A DNA stretch of 64,000 bases from the NCBI GenBank assembly GCA_047967505.1, contig CM106539.1. One strand, 5' to 3'. Shown one piece after another: positions 23,177 through 35,629 of this stretch. The position numbers were made by a program, and so were the translations under genes. This DNA is from Dipteris shenzhenensis. Lineage: Eukaryota > Polypodiophyta > Polypodiopsida > Gleicheniales. Position 1 is the stretch's first letter. Every line of letters starts with the position of its first letter. Under the pieces are notes generated by a model, which was not told the DNA's origin, did no database searches, and saw only the letters and a program-made list of their open reading frames with translations.

Positions 23177-26100
23177 TCAATGAAGAACATTTACATCAAC
23201 GGTTTCATCTTGAGCCAAGTCTAACGTGCCAAACAAGTCTATCTCTAACTCTATACCGAGTTGATCTCCTATATCATCATCGTACTCTAGCATCGTATGT
23301 TCAGCTAAAAGGACTTGATCATCTTCTTCAATAAAGTGTGGTGATTCTTGATGATCGTTGTCTTCTTCCTCAATATCGTGATCTCCATCTTCCTCCCGTG
23401 CGATGTCATTATGCACATCTTCCTCTTGGCTCATATTGTGATCTTCATCTTCTTCGCTAGATTCATCTGGATCAATTGGATCCAGCATTGGTAGTGGCAT
23501 CTCCATATCCACATCTCTATCTTCAAAAATTTGCTTACTTCGTGGTGCAACTTGGATCATGTACCACCATCTTGGATCAAAATGATCCGGATGAAAAACC
23601 ACCTATATTGAAGATGGGTACCAAATGTCGTCAATTATATATATAGAATTATGCTTAAGTACATGTATCAATGGATCTTTAAAAACGAAAGCTTCGATTA
23701 ATTAAATCATTAGTATGCACTTGCTCATAGTGCTCGGGAAGAACAAAAGTATCACTTTCATAGGTCCAAAGTTTGGTGGAGTCTATTGCAAAGAAACTGC
23801 TACTATCTTTTCTCATTGTCGCATGGGGACCATTGTAAATAGTTCTAAACCATTTTACATCAAGAATGAAAATACTAAATCGTCTGAAATAAACTTTATA
23901 GATTTCGCGTATGGTTCCATAATAATCCAACTATGAGGAGAGAAGATTGGTATCCGAAGCACTTGCTTGGGTGGTTGTGTGAAGTTAGCCATGACTCCAC
24001 AATCATACGTGACTCTCTTTGAATCGATGCATTCCATGTAAAAATGTCATCCATATGACCATAATGCATTGTACTTTTTGTACTGTAAAAGAGCATCATT
24101 AAAAGAATGAAGATGCATCTATTTTATAGTGAATATTGCCACAAATAATTACTTAATTATGTTAAGAGGTAAGAAACTTACATGCATCATACATCCAAAT
24201 GATAACTCTCACTCGTGCTTGCTTATTGTCTCTCCATTGTGTTCGGCTTTACGTAGAGCCATTTGTAGCCAATCAAGTGACATGTGAGTGGGGAGAAGAG
24301 CTTAATCCCGTGGAAATGGTTGCAATCACCTATACATTACTCTGAATCTCGTCCTTGCATTTATTCTTTCTGCTTTGGCGGCTTCATATCTCTCAATCCA
24401 CTTTTGCATCTCCTTGCTATTGAGGATACAAAACTTATTGAATTTCTCCATTTGCTCTTCGCTCATCTTTCTTTCAATCCCTTTTCCTTGGGGAACCTCA
24501 CCAACGATGCGATCATCATCCTTGTTATGCCAAGCTTGCGGCATATCGGGATTTGTGGATGCAAGAAACTCTGCGATATATACTAATGACTCTTGCACAA
24601 GCCATCCCTCTGCCATGCTTGCTTCTGGTCTTGCTCTTTGTCTTACAAATCCCTTCAAAGTTTTCATAAACTGCTCGAGAAAAAACATCCATTGACTATG
24701 AATGGTACCTGCAATAGCCACCTCATCAACTATGTGCACAAGCAAGTGGACTTGAGTTGTCATAATGCTCGAGGGAAAGTGCTTCTCAAGCAAGCATACG
24801 GCTTCAATGGATTCCACCCTAGCCTTCTCGATGCTCGATATGGAGATGTCTTTTTGAGATATCCACCTATTTCACATGCCCATGTAAGATATTTTCATAA
24901 TCAGTCTACAGATTATTCAGCTTAAATTGAAGAAAATGCAATCAATGCAATTTGATAGTAAGCATACCTCACAATACCACTGATCTTGAATATAGCATTT
25001 CTAACATCAACTTCACATAAGCACCCTTTTATTGTAATTGGGAGGATGAACTATCAAAGCAACAAAGAAGTCATGTCAACAATATAACATAATCATAATT
25101 ACTCTAATGCATCACGATTATCAGTATACTAATTCTATAGCTTAGAATACCTGTAAGACCTTGTGCCAATCATGGGACTTGAGCCCACTAAGCTTATTGT
25201 CCTTTCAAAATGCTCCTTTCAAGCAACGCATGTACCCTGCCGGTGTTTGAAAAGAGGCAATGTCTGCCTTGACCGCTGCCTCCTCCCTCGTAGAGAGGAT
25301 CCACATTGCTTTCGGGAGGACAACTTTTTCCGAAGCATGCACTTGGGGGCACAAACGAGGCATCCTATTCATAGCATGCAAGTCTTCTAGCACTCCTCTC
25401 GAGTCTTTGGAACCAACCAAGTGTGTCTAAATAGTAGCCCCCACATTCTTGAAGATATGCATGGGATCCAAGAGATGATTGATTTGTAACTGACCCCAAT
25501 AAGGAAGCTCATGAAAGATTGATAGCCTCTTCATACCAGGAGGAGGTTCCTCTCCATTCGCCCTCCAAACCTGAATCCAGCCACTTGCCTTCAAATATGA
25601 TTGTGGTGGATGAAGCTAACCTCCATGTGCGAAATGGTCCAGCGGAAGGTATCGAGCATGACTTTCATAAACATTTTTCCTCATATGTTTGGAGTATTGT
25701 GCAAGTGATTTCATACCCGGTCCACAAACAGGACAAGCATGGTACCCACTTATAACAAGTCCTGCATGCGTGCATGAATGTGTTAGTATAAGACATGCAT
25801 GTGAAAGAGAGTCATAAAGGCATAATCCTATATTATACATGTAGAGACACAACCACGAACCTATGCACTCTCCATATCCTGGGTAGGCATGCATGGTCCA
25901 CATCAAGATACCCCTGACCATAATATCATTGGTATGTCTAGGAGCTCTGGAAATATCAAAGACCCACACTCCTCTCCATAATATCTGTAACTCCTCTATC
26001 AAAGGTGCCATGTACACATCCAAATTTTTTGCCTTGTACTTCCTTGGCACAAGTAGTGCAAGTATGAGGTGTCCCTTTTTAATTGTTAGCCATGGTGGGA

Positions 26101-27289
26101 TATTGTAATTCACCACGACTATGGGCCATGTCGAGCGTAACCCGAAAGGATTCATGCCATCCATGGCGAGCCCAAGATGTAAGCTGCGTGGCTCCCTCAC
26201 AAAGTTCGGCCAATCTATGTGCTTCCAAGCTGCACAATCTATGGGAATCCTCAATGTGTCATCAGTGGACCGATGAGATGCATGCCATGTCATCAAATCT
26301 GCTATGGATTTGCATCGAAACATGTGTTGTATTCTTGCAATGATGGGAAAGTGTCTCAAGACCTTTATCGGTATCTGCTTACCCTGCATGTCATCTCTAT
26401 ATCGTTGTTCCCCACACTTCGAAAAACTAGCCAAATCTCCATGCTCACGACGAAAGAGAATACAGTCATTACGGCAAGCATGGATGGTATCATAATCCAT
26501 ACCCACCGCTGTTAGCATCTTCTTCGCTTCATCTCTTGATGCGGGCATGGTATTTGGTGCAGGCAACATCATCTGGAGCAACCTATCACAATTCAAACAT
26601 ACATAAGCTTCGAATAATGATGATTCGGTACACTAATCCATACATGATGATTCTCAAAACAAAAAATATCCAAATAATGAGTCAAATTAATCCAAGAGCT
26701 AACCTCATTAAGGCCGAGACACTTGTATCCGATCACCCATACTTTACTTGCAGATTCAAGATTGAGAGACAAGCACGTAGTTTAGACATCCTAGCACCCT
26801 CGTACAATTGTGTTGATTGCAACTCTCGTATTTTGACCTCAAACTCTAACATCACATGTACATGGGATGTAGTGCCCCTAAAAATAGAATCCATCATGTC
26901 GACCATACCCTCGTCATCATCCGGGAGACTATAGTCTTGCTCAAAGTGTGAAGGTATATGCGTACCCTCGTCAGCCTCCTCATCCTATTTTAAGATTTCG
27001 TGTAAATATAGGATCTTGTCTCAAGGTTTCGTATCATAATGGTATCCAATATTAACCACAAACTTAAATAGCTTTGACTTACCGATAATCCATCAACACG
27101 TGCAACACCAACGGTGGGTATTGGTTTGGGCTCCTCCCCATACATCCGCAAGTGGCGCATGATAATACGATGTTGATGTCGTACTTCTCGCTTGCAATGA
27201 GTGCAATGACAATACAACCTCTCCGTAAGCCACTTTGTGCTCCTAGGCATTGGCGCATCATCTGACGAGCTTCCACTTATCCCTTCCAT
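23177..27289 (-). pseudogene. CACTA transposase (TNP2/TNPD-like)
   Basis: A minus-strand multi-exon transposase. The first exon (27,289 to about 27,085, ending at a GTAAGT donor) has paired Cys/His residues (YCHCTHCKREVRHQH). The next (about 26,985-26,735) precedes the TNP2 core, 26,596-25,616, with DYDTIHACRNDC, LHLGLAMDGMNPFG (catalytic Asp) and ACPVCGP. A part of the core near 25,860-25,760 reads like a retained intron. Then the TNP2 end (25,420-25,160), a DUF4218 region (24,817-24,560: VHLLVHIVDEVA, RQRARPEASMAEG), a DUF4216 region (24,000-23,680: PHSWI, DYYGTIREIY) and an acidic tail from 23,602. A TGA replaces a conserved Trp near 26,735. The enzyme cuts and moves elements with CACTA ends; this copy is damaged. 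Confidence 0.88.
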
Positions 27290-27394
27290 CTGAACACTTA
27301 TAAAATCACAACATAAGTTGCAAGGAAATATATTAACAGTAATAAAATAGCATCAATGAGCTTCTTTTTTAACTTTAAACACTAAGTGTCCTGA

Positions 27395-27532
27395 AGCGTC
27401 GCTATATAGCGATGTTTTTCTCTGTTCCATCTTTATATAGTGACGATTTGCTCTGTTCCATCGCTATATAGTGATGCTTTTAAATATAAGCGTCGCTATA
27501 TAGCGACGCTGGTGCGTCGCTATATACCGATG
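27395..27532. promoter_or_regulatory. Array of five CTATATAG motifs between divergent genes
   Basis: Five copies of the (G)CGTCGCTATATAGCGACG-type palindrome or its variants at about 27,395, 27,430, 27,459, 27,490 and 27,513. They lie about 105 bp upstream of the transposase start (minus) and just upstream of the Ulp1-like first exon (plus). The layout suggests a shared control region, or the second subterminal array of the CACTA element. Binding by an element-encoded protein is inference. Confidence 0.8.
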
Positions 27533-28198
27533 CTATGGGCTAAAATCGGAAACCCCGCGATGCGGCGCTTTCTTTAGCAATCTCTATTCTGAGAAAAGCA
27601 ATCTTTCCTCCCACCTATATCCAACGCGGTGCTTTCTTTAGCAATCTCTACTCTCCACTTCTCACCACTACTCACCCCTCTCCTAACACTTGTGCTCCCT
27701 CTCCACCCTTCTCCCTCTTTGCTTGTGTGAAAAGAAGTTTTTCAAGAAGGTGAGTCTCTTTGAGCAATGTAGGTTCGTTTTTTGTGAGATTTCATTTTGT
27801 GAGTGTTGAAGCATGTTTCTCCTTGTATTGCTAAGGCTATGTGCTAGTTTTCATGCTTGATTTTCAAGGGTTAAAGACAAAAAATGAGATTTTGTGAAAG
27901 AAAGAGATTATTTTTTGCTTTTAATTGGCAACCTAAGGATATTAAAAAGAACAATGGAAAAGAAATTATTTCTTGCTTTTCTTCGCTTCGACGGTTGGTG
28001 TAATCTAGATTAGCATAGATTAGTTTGTCCTTAGAGGAGAGAACTCCAAAAAAACCAATCAAAGCCATGATCAAAATTTCCCAACTAGTTCCTAATCGGA
28101 GTCAGTCCATTCGTTCACATTCGGTTTCACAGTCACAACAACCCTACCATTTAAGCAACGATTAAGGTTTTTAAACTTTCAAGATGATTGAAAGTTGT

Positions 28199-28461
28199 AT
28201 CAGTGGACATGACAGATTACAGTTGTGGAAGTTGACAGAGCATTTTACACTTATATCAGTGGACATGATAGATTACAGTTGTGGAGTTGACAGAGCATTT
28301 TGCACTTATATATGACAGACTTCAAATTTGTATTCAGAGATCATTGTAAATCCTTATTTTTTTTCACATTTATGCTCTAAGCCTTGTAAAGCCTTTTAGG
28401 CTATTCCCAAAGCATTTATGCTCTAAGCCTTGTAAATCCTTTTAGGCTATTCCCAAAGCAT
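28199..28461. repeat. Two short tandem duplications in intron 1
   Basis: A 55-bp unit (atcagtggacatgacagatt and following) occurs at 28,199 and 28,254. A 47-bp unit (tatgctctaagccttgtaaa and following) occurs at about 28,370 and 28,417. Confidence 0.9.
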
Positions 28462-31400
28462 GAAATTGATACTTATATGATTGGGAAGAATAAAAACTTG
28501 AGGTGTATTAATGGGACTCATTGTACTTTTGATTTTTCAAAGTAATTGTAGTTTGTCAAAGTACCTAAAATTTGTGTTGTGCTTGAATACAGGATGGATC
28601 TTGAGGCTACAGCATTTGTCAATGGTATGACACTGAAATACAATGGAAGAATTTATGCCCCAAAGGACTTCACAAACTGGACAGTTGTTGACACAACAAA
28701 GAAAGCATGGTTCTTGGTCTTAAGTAAAGGAAATCTTATTCTAGTGATGACAAAGAGAGAGTTGGAGAAAGATGAGTGGACATCAAATGTATCTTTCTCA
28801 AAGAGCAATTTGATTCAAGGGGGCACCTTAGTAGGAATAAAAATTGAAAAAGACAGCAGTACAATGATGATTTACACAAAGTCAAGAATGAGCAACAGAT
28901 CGTTTCTTTTTTCTAAGAAAGATGCAATGCACTTTGTGATGCCACCGCCAAAAGCACCTAGATTTCCTGAATTGGTTCCTGCATTGGAGATCCTTCAACA
29001 TGTGTGGGAGGAATTTCCCATTGAGGAAGCAAGAAAAATGCAGTCAAAGATTATCCTTGAATACTTTCAGGGTGTCATCGAACAAGGTTCAACTTCATTG
29101 GAGGGACCTAAGGTGCAAGAATCCACACATGAGAAAGGAAGTGATGAGACACGCCATGTAGACCTGGTTCATGGTAATACAAATGAGAGAGGAAGTGGAG
29201 TGGATGAGACACAACGCATTGTAGCAATGGATGAGGGTCTTGTACACGTGGATGCTTACAAGGGATCTACATCTGAGACAGGAATTGAATTGGTGGAGAC
29301 CGGACATGCACATGCATCTCAGACAGAAATTGAATTGAGTGAGACACGACATGCATCAGATAAGACAGGACATGCACACACATCTCTTATTCATGGTATT
29401 ACTCACTTAGATGGTGTAACTCATGAAGTTGATGGAATAACAGAACAAGTGAAGCCCTTAAGTATACCTGAAGTTGAGGCAATAGAAGAAGAAGTAGGGC
29501 GATCTAAAGCAGTTTACATTGAGTCCCTAAAAAATAAACCTCGACGTCAAATGCAAAAGGCAAGTACTTCACGAGCTATAGTTCCAAGTCCTATAACTGG
29601 AAAAAGAGGTCGTTCATATCCAAAGAAAGGGCAAAGAAGAGAAGAGGAAGAACATGAAGAGGATGCGGAGGGTCTTGAAATGGAGTCAGATCTAGAAGCA
29701 GAAATGTTATCAATGAAGAACCTAAATCTTCGCTTGAATGAGGCTGTGACAGATGAGGATCCAGGATATATATGGGGCCAGAAGACTCAAGTTATACATG
29801 CTTCAACAGTGGTCAAAGCAAGTGTCTTCACCAACAGCAAGACCTTAGATACAGCCTATGCTGAAAAGATTTTTCAGGCTTTGATTGATGGAAAAAAACC
29901 AGTTGTTTCTAATTTGGTACTCCGTCCAAGAACATTTTGGCCAGTCATGGGAGATTATAGTCAATCCATCAATTTCTCTCAGCCTATAGATTTTGAGATG
30001 CAATTCACTAAGTTCCTCGAAAAACAAGTTCCCTCACTTCAAGAAGGACAGAGTTTAGTGAATGATCCAGAACGACATATAAGGGATGCCAAGAGAAATT
30101 TCTTAGCTCATTGTACATTTGAGGCAATAGATGGTCAGCACTATGCCTATGCTTGTAATGAGCACTCTAGAGATGCATACAAGAAAGGAGAAATTACTTA
30201 TCAAACCTTCGCGAGTGTGCCTCAATTTCACTACTATTCTGCATGCATTTGTATCTTCAAGAACGAGAAAAAATATTTGATTGAGTCGGAAAGACTTAAT
30301 CATGACATTTATGCACTACGAAAAATCACCTCCACTTCAGAGATGTTGCTCAAAGCTAGGACCATATGGAAAACTTTTAACTCTCCTTTGACCACTCTCA
30401 AAAGAACTGCAACTAAAGTGGAAGCGGATAATCTTGTTGACTTCTACACATGCTTGAGTGCCATTATACCAAGGGGAAAGCAGGAAAGAGCAGAGGTGAT
30501 TACAAGCTTTAAGACAGTAAGGGATAGGTATCAAGACTACACAAGCATACTTTTCTGTAGTGATGAAGTTTTTCATTAGATCAAAGACGTGTGTCTTGCA
30601 TGTGACAAAGGAGATGTCACATATGAGGCTCCATCATTGATTAAAGAGAAGGCAAAGAAGATTGAGAAAAAAGAGATGACAGCTCGGATGTGGAGGCCTT
30701 TAAGAAACCTACCAGACAAATACGCAAGTCTTGCTGCAGAGAAATTAATGTCCAAAGAATGGTTTTTTGGCAAAAAGGATAAAGATCATTGCATGGAAGA
30801 TTGCATCATCCAACAGGTCAAGCGTGATGTAGTAAAGAGTGCAATTGAATATTTATTGGGAGAAAAAAATATTCCAATTAGCCAATGTAAAATTGATCAT
30901 AACATTGTGAGGCAGATGGCATCAGCTTTACCGTCAGCTAAACAGAAGGCTTGGGTGCATAAATGGGTGAAGGTAGAAGATGATGGATCTGAAATTACTC
31001 CCTCTATGAGAAGTGACATTCCAGAAAATGTGTATGCATATGCACAAAAAGTCATCAATAAGCACACTCTCAGAAAAGAAAAAACTTTGAACAAGGGCTT
31101 TTTTTTCATACATGAAATCATTTCAGAGTCTGGAAAGAGTGTTGAGTGCAAGGGAGTTCCATTGAATGATTTTTTGTCCAACGACACTGCTTGGGAGAGA
31201 CCTCAGCTTTTCTTTGTCTATGAAATATCACCGGATGACATTCTCCTTGATAGGATATTACATACCACCATTGGTAGAGTGGGACAATGTAATATAGTCA
31301 TATTTGCTGATAAAGATGACAAGGAACAAATGTCTGCTACCCTAGAAAAACAATATGGCAATGAGCTTAAGATTTACAATGGTATATACTCAAGAAAAAG

Positions 31401-32080
31401 GGACAAGAGAGAATGCGGTCTCAAGATACAGAGTCTAGAAACCTTTTTCTTGTGCATGAAGAGCCCTTACAATGATCACTCCTTACAAAACAATATAAGA
31501 GGGAATGCAAAGAGATTGCAACTACTGCTGGAAGAGCATAAAGCTCCAAGTCCCCTCCATCGCAACGCAAATCACTATGAAAGGCCAGCAAAAAGTGCTG
31601 ATCTTTTAATTAGTATGATGGAATTTTTGCTACCGTCCGAATGGGAAGTCACATTGTGTCGAATGGGACATTTGTTTGAAGCTTTTATCAGAAAAGGACA
31701 CAATGTAAATATTATTGAGAGCCTTGCTTGCTTGGAATACCTTGATACCGTGGCTTCTCTCACAATAAAGTTTGATAAGAAAGGTCCGATCTCACATGAA
31801 GAGGATGCTGACATAGAGATGATCATGTATGATGAGAGCAAGAAAGATGATGAAAATGATCAAAGCTCTGGATATAATAGTGAGGACACTAGCGATAGCA
31901 AGGAAGTAGAAGAAGATGGATATGACACTGACCTTGCCTCTGAAGGTTACATAAAAAGACCATGAAGATATGTAGAGGTATGAAAACTTATGTTTAATTT
32001 TCTTTATTCATTTAAAGGTCTTTTTAAATTTATAATTAATTTAAAATTTTGAATCTCATAATTATTTTATCCTTTTATAG

Positions 32081-33331
32081 GAGAAGGGAGAGGAGGAGGA
32101 TGAGGAGGACATAGCTGGAGTAGAGAATATAGAAAGCTCATCTCAAGAAAGCAAAGCTACTCTGGCTATCCATCGGATGACTCTAGAAAATAATCATACC
32201 TTGCAGCAAATGGAGAAGTCATTTCAAGTTAGGTTTCAAGTTCGAGAACAACCTCTTACTTTTCTATTCGATGAAGAGGACATTTCAATCCTTATAAACT
32301 TCAAGAAAGAGGTTAATGACAAGGTCATAATAGCCATCCTCAGGTTTGACACAAACTTTTTACTGACTTTATGCTTTTGTATTTCCATTGGATCAAATGA
32401 ACTAATATTCTTTTCTTTTTATTGCAGTATGGTTTTACAACAGCTTCCCCTATATATACAAAGATGTGCATATATGGTCGATCCTCTTGTTTCTAGTGTA
32501 CTTAGCAATAAGCAGAAGACCATAGATGATGTTTTTAAGTGGTTGCAACCTATTGATTTGACTGCGGCGCGAGTTATCTTTACTGCATATCACGAGGAGT
32601 GAGTATCAATCCCTACCTAGCTTATCTCTTACATTGTGGAGGATTATATCAAATAATAATTATTCTTAATTGATAATGCAGCTTGCATTAGAGCTTGGTA
32701 ATTGTGGACATCTTAGCCAAGCAATGCTTCTTTGTCAATTCAATAGCATCTATCCATGGTAGTGTGTCAGAGTAAGTATAACCTACTTGTGTCATAATTA
32801 TGTCAATGAGATGCATCCTATGCAATGCGCACATTCATTTATGTTTTCTATTTTGATGTGTAGATCTGCTCGAAAGTTGGTAGGTGCTATAGATGCACTT
32901 ATGCAAATGGAGGGTGACTTAGAAGATCAAATAGAGTATGTAACATGCCCTGTAGCAAAGCAAAATGATGACCATAGTTGTGGGTGGAGAGTCGGATATA
33001 ACTGCTTTTTGCTCCTTGCTCAAATTTTTAATTTGAGAGGCGGTGAAACCTCATTGTCGACATATAGAGACTTGCATCTATATGCATTTATGTCATCTAT
33101 CATTAAGGCATTTATTGATAACGTGGTGGAGCATCCAGAGGAAACATTGGTTGCTACGCCCATAAGTTGTCCTAATGTAACCGCTGTATTGGATGAAATG
33201 GGGAGCTCTTCTGAGGTTAGGGTCATCATTAGTAAGCAACCTCGTGTTTTGACTTTTGGTAGCGAGGAAGTTACAATCCTCTCCAACCCTTTGAAAGAGG
33301 CTAATGACAAAGTCATGATGGCCATCCTCAG
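32081..33331 (+). pseudogene. Ulp1-like region A (Cys kept, stop after His)
   Basis: Exons 32,081-32,343, 32,428-32,598, 32,682-32,771 and 32,864 onward. The expected His-Trp pair reads His then TAG at 32,689-32,691; region B has TGG at that place. The acid position reads Asn (CFFVNSI) instead of the usual Asp. The Gln and catalytic Cys are present (VAKQNDDHSCGWRVGYN; Cys codon 32,979-32,981). The three introns inside this unit are phase 2. Confidence 0.75.
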
Positions 33332-34149
33332 GTTTGATATGAACATCTCTTGGCTTGATACTTCAATCATTTGATTCAATCTGCTTCTAACATTTGTTTA
33401 TTTATTGCTGCAGTACGGTTATATCTCACTTTCCTAGATCAGTACAGAATCACGTCTGTATGCTCGATTCTCTTCTTTTAGCTGTACTTAGTGATACCAA
33501 GAAGACAGTAGATGATGTTTGTTCAATTCTACAACCTTTAGACTTGGATGGCATACTAGTTGTCTTTATGCCATACTATGAGAAGTAAGTATGGTCTCAA
33601 TCTTTCTTTTACTCTCTTATTTATAATATTGTGTCAATTAATACTTAATATTGTGATAAATCTTATCGCTCTTTATTGGTGATGTAGTTCACATTGGAGC
33701 CTGATAGTATGGGATCTTGATGACAACCATTGTTGGTTTGTCAACTCATTTACAGGCTTTCACGGGGTGTTCACGTAAGTGTTCTTTTATCATATCATTA
33801 TGAACATGCATCTTACTATTTACTACACAAATTCACTTTGTCATATGTCATGATGGACAGGTCTGCAAACAAGTTAGTTTCTGCGATTATGAAAATCAGG
33901 GAGCATCAAGACCAACCAAATTTCCAGACACGCCTCGCAGTGGAGCAGAAAGACATGTTTAGTAGTGGGTGGAGAATTGCCTACAACTTCATGTTGTATC
34001 TTAATGAAATTTTTGAACATGTCTCAATAGAAGCATATACCAAGCTCGAGCTACAAGATTTTGTGGCTAAGACTGTTCACTATCTAACTGCTACCATTAG
34101 GAAACAACATGATGGACTCAATGAAGAACTTGAGGGAGCTAAAGAATAA
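33230..34149 (+). pseudogene. Ulp1-like region B (His kept, Cys to Ser)
   Basis: This region repeats the order of region A: a linker (KEANDKVMMAILR, like KEVNDKVIIAILR in A), exon 33,414-33,584, then HWSLIVWDLDDNHCWFVNSF (exon 33,688-33,774), then the Cys-box exon from 33,861. The Cys box reads VEQKDMFSSGWRIAYN, so the nucleophile codon at 33,964-33,966 is AGT (Ser), where A has TGT. The acid position is again Asn. Splice phases equal those of A, so an exon block was duplicated. Confidence 0.75.
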
Positions 34150-34585
34150 GAAGAGACAATTTAGTCTCCTTCTGTATCACAGCCTCAAGTAGAAGCATTA
34201 CAGTCTACACTTGAATTAGAGACTCAATGCATTCTTCCTACACAAGAAGTGGAGACTCAATGTGCATCTACAACATCACATCTTGTAAAGGAGGAAGAGA
34301 TTAAGTCTATCCCGATTGCACCAGAAGTAGAATCTCAATGTACACCATCCACACAAGTAGAGACTCAATGTACTCTTAGAGAATCACAGCCTCAAGAGGA
34401 CTCATCAGACTCTATTCAGTTGTAAAACATGTAGAAAGAAACATGAGTCCTTGAAGATTTTTACCTTGTTTGTATTGATTAATGATAGTGTTTTTTAAAC
34501 TTATGTTAAATGTTGCAATACATTAGGATATTTTATGATATTTATTCATTACAATACATTAGGTTTTACTTTTTTGAAAGTCTAA

Positions 34586-35110
34586 TTTATTATGTACAAT
34601 AAATATCTTATGATGAGAATCTAATAATTATATCATTCTTATGTTCCATCACTTTATTTTATAGATTTCAATGTACTCAAAATCTATCATTTATTATGTA
34701 CAATAAATATCTTATGATGAGAATCTAATAATTATATCATTCTTATGTTCCATCACTTTATTTTATAGATTTCAATGTACTCAAAATCTATCATCTCACA
34801 TGTCTCGCATTACGGTCTTGCATCAGCAAGTCTAACTTATATTATATTAAAAGAATATCTCATGATGAGATTCTAATAATTACTAACTTATATTATATTA
34901 AAAGAATATCTCATGATGAGATTCTATTAATTATATCATTCTTGTGTTCCATCATTTTATTTTATAGATTTCAATGTACTATCACTGTCTTACATGTCTC
35001 AAATGTCTCCCATTACGGTCTTGCATCCCATCATTTTATTTTATAGATTTCAATGTACTCACTATCTTACATGTCTCACATGTCTCGCATTATGGTCTTG
35101 CATCTAGTCA
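34586..35110. repeat. Tandem AT-rich repeats, about 105-bp unit
   Basis: A unit with caataaatatcttatgatga, then attatatcattcttatgttc and tagatttcaatgtactcaaa occurs at about 34,586 and 34,691, followed by diverged partial copies to 35,110, including a 49-bp duplication near 34,835. It separates the Ulp1-like gene from the next small gene. Confidence 0.88.
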
Positions 35111-35169
35111 TCTCAGCCTCTACCAATTCTTTATTCTAAATATTTCATCCCACATTATGAGTCTGTAGT

Positions 35170-35178
35170 TCTATAAAT
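35170..35178 (+). promoter_or_regulatory. Possible TATA box
   Basis: ttctataaatcccc lies about 450 bp before the small coiled-coil ORF, ahead of a C/T-rich leader. Confidence 0.4.
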
Positions 35179-35204
35179 CCCCTAGTAGTTGTTCATCTTC
35201 TATA

Positions 35205-35625
35205 TCTCACCCGCAGCAAACACTTCTTCCACTTTGCTCTTCTTACCTTACTCCTCTCCTCAAGCTTGCTCCTTCCTCTCCTCAAGCTTGCTCCTTCCAT
35301 CTTGCCCGCAGCCTTGCCTCCTCTTCTCAAGCATACTCCTTTCATCTTGCCTTACCTCCTCTAGTTACCTTCCTCACTCTCGTTACCTTCCTCACCTCGT
35401 TCGTCTTCTATATCTTTCCTCACTCTCGTTACCTTCCTCACCTCGTTCGTCTTCTATATCTCACCCGAAGCAAAAACTTCTTCCACTTTACTCTTCTTAC
35501 CTTACTCCTCTCCACACTTCTTCCACTTTACTCTTCTTACCTTACTCCTCTCCTCAAGCTTGCTCCTTCCATCTTGCCCGCAGCCTTACCTCCTCTTCTC
35601 AAGCATACTTCTTTCATCTTGCAGC
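35205..35625. repeat. CT-rich leader with direct repeats
   Basis: Units such as cttcttaccttactcctctc, caagcttgctccttccatct and ccttcctcacctcgttcgtc are repeated two to four times. The frame is open through the repeats, giving a Ser/Leu/Pro-rich extension of the downstream ORF that I regard as 5'UTR read-through. Confidence 0.7.
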
Positions 35626-35629
35626 CATT

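Larger units (their letters stand above)
22941..27540 (-). mobile_element. CACTA element copy 1 (transposase side)
   Basis: The left limit is where homology with the second copy begins (gacttttatcaga at 22,941, matching 61,842). The terminal CACTA repeat of copy 2 at 61,673 is absent here, so this end is truncated by at least 170 bp. The right limit is set only by the CTATATAG motif array; no inverted TAGTG terminus is found there, and the element may extend right to include the Ulp1-like gene. The contents match copy 2 with a constant offset of about 38,895 bp. Confidence 0.75.
27640..34425 (+). pseudogene. Spliced gene with two tandem Ulp1-like (C48) regions
   Basis: The model from GT-AG sites: noncoding pyrimidine-rich exon ending 27,749 (GAAG/GTGAGT); intron 27,750-28,592; ATG at 28,594; a large exon to 31,977; exons at 32,081-32,343, 32,428-32,598, 32,682-32,771, 32,864-33,331, 33,414-33,584, 33,688-33,774 and 33,861-34,425. 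The first 1,100 codons are unrecognised, with acidic and Thr/His-rich stretches. The last exons hold two C48 cysteine-protease regions of the kind that process SUMO-like tags. Stops at 30,577 (TAG), 31,963 (TGA), 32,689 (TAG), 34,147 (TAA) and 34,162 (TAG) break one otherwise open frame. The tail repeats ETQC. Ulp1-like genes are often carried by plant DNA transposons, which fits its CACTA neighbour. Confidence 0.75.

Noticed and set aside
27380-27392. CACTAAGTG as a CACTA terminus
   Set aside because: It does not match the terminus at 61,673 beyond the first five bases and lies inside the transposase upstream region.
28594-34425. Reassigned stop codons (TAA/TAG read as Gln), as in some ciliates
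   Set aside because: Stops also replace Trp (TAG at 32,689) and probably Arg (TGA at 31,963), and all the content is land-plant type. Nonsense mutation explains it better.
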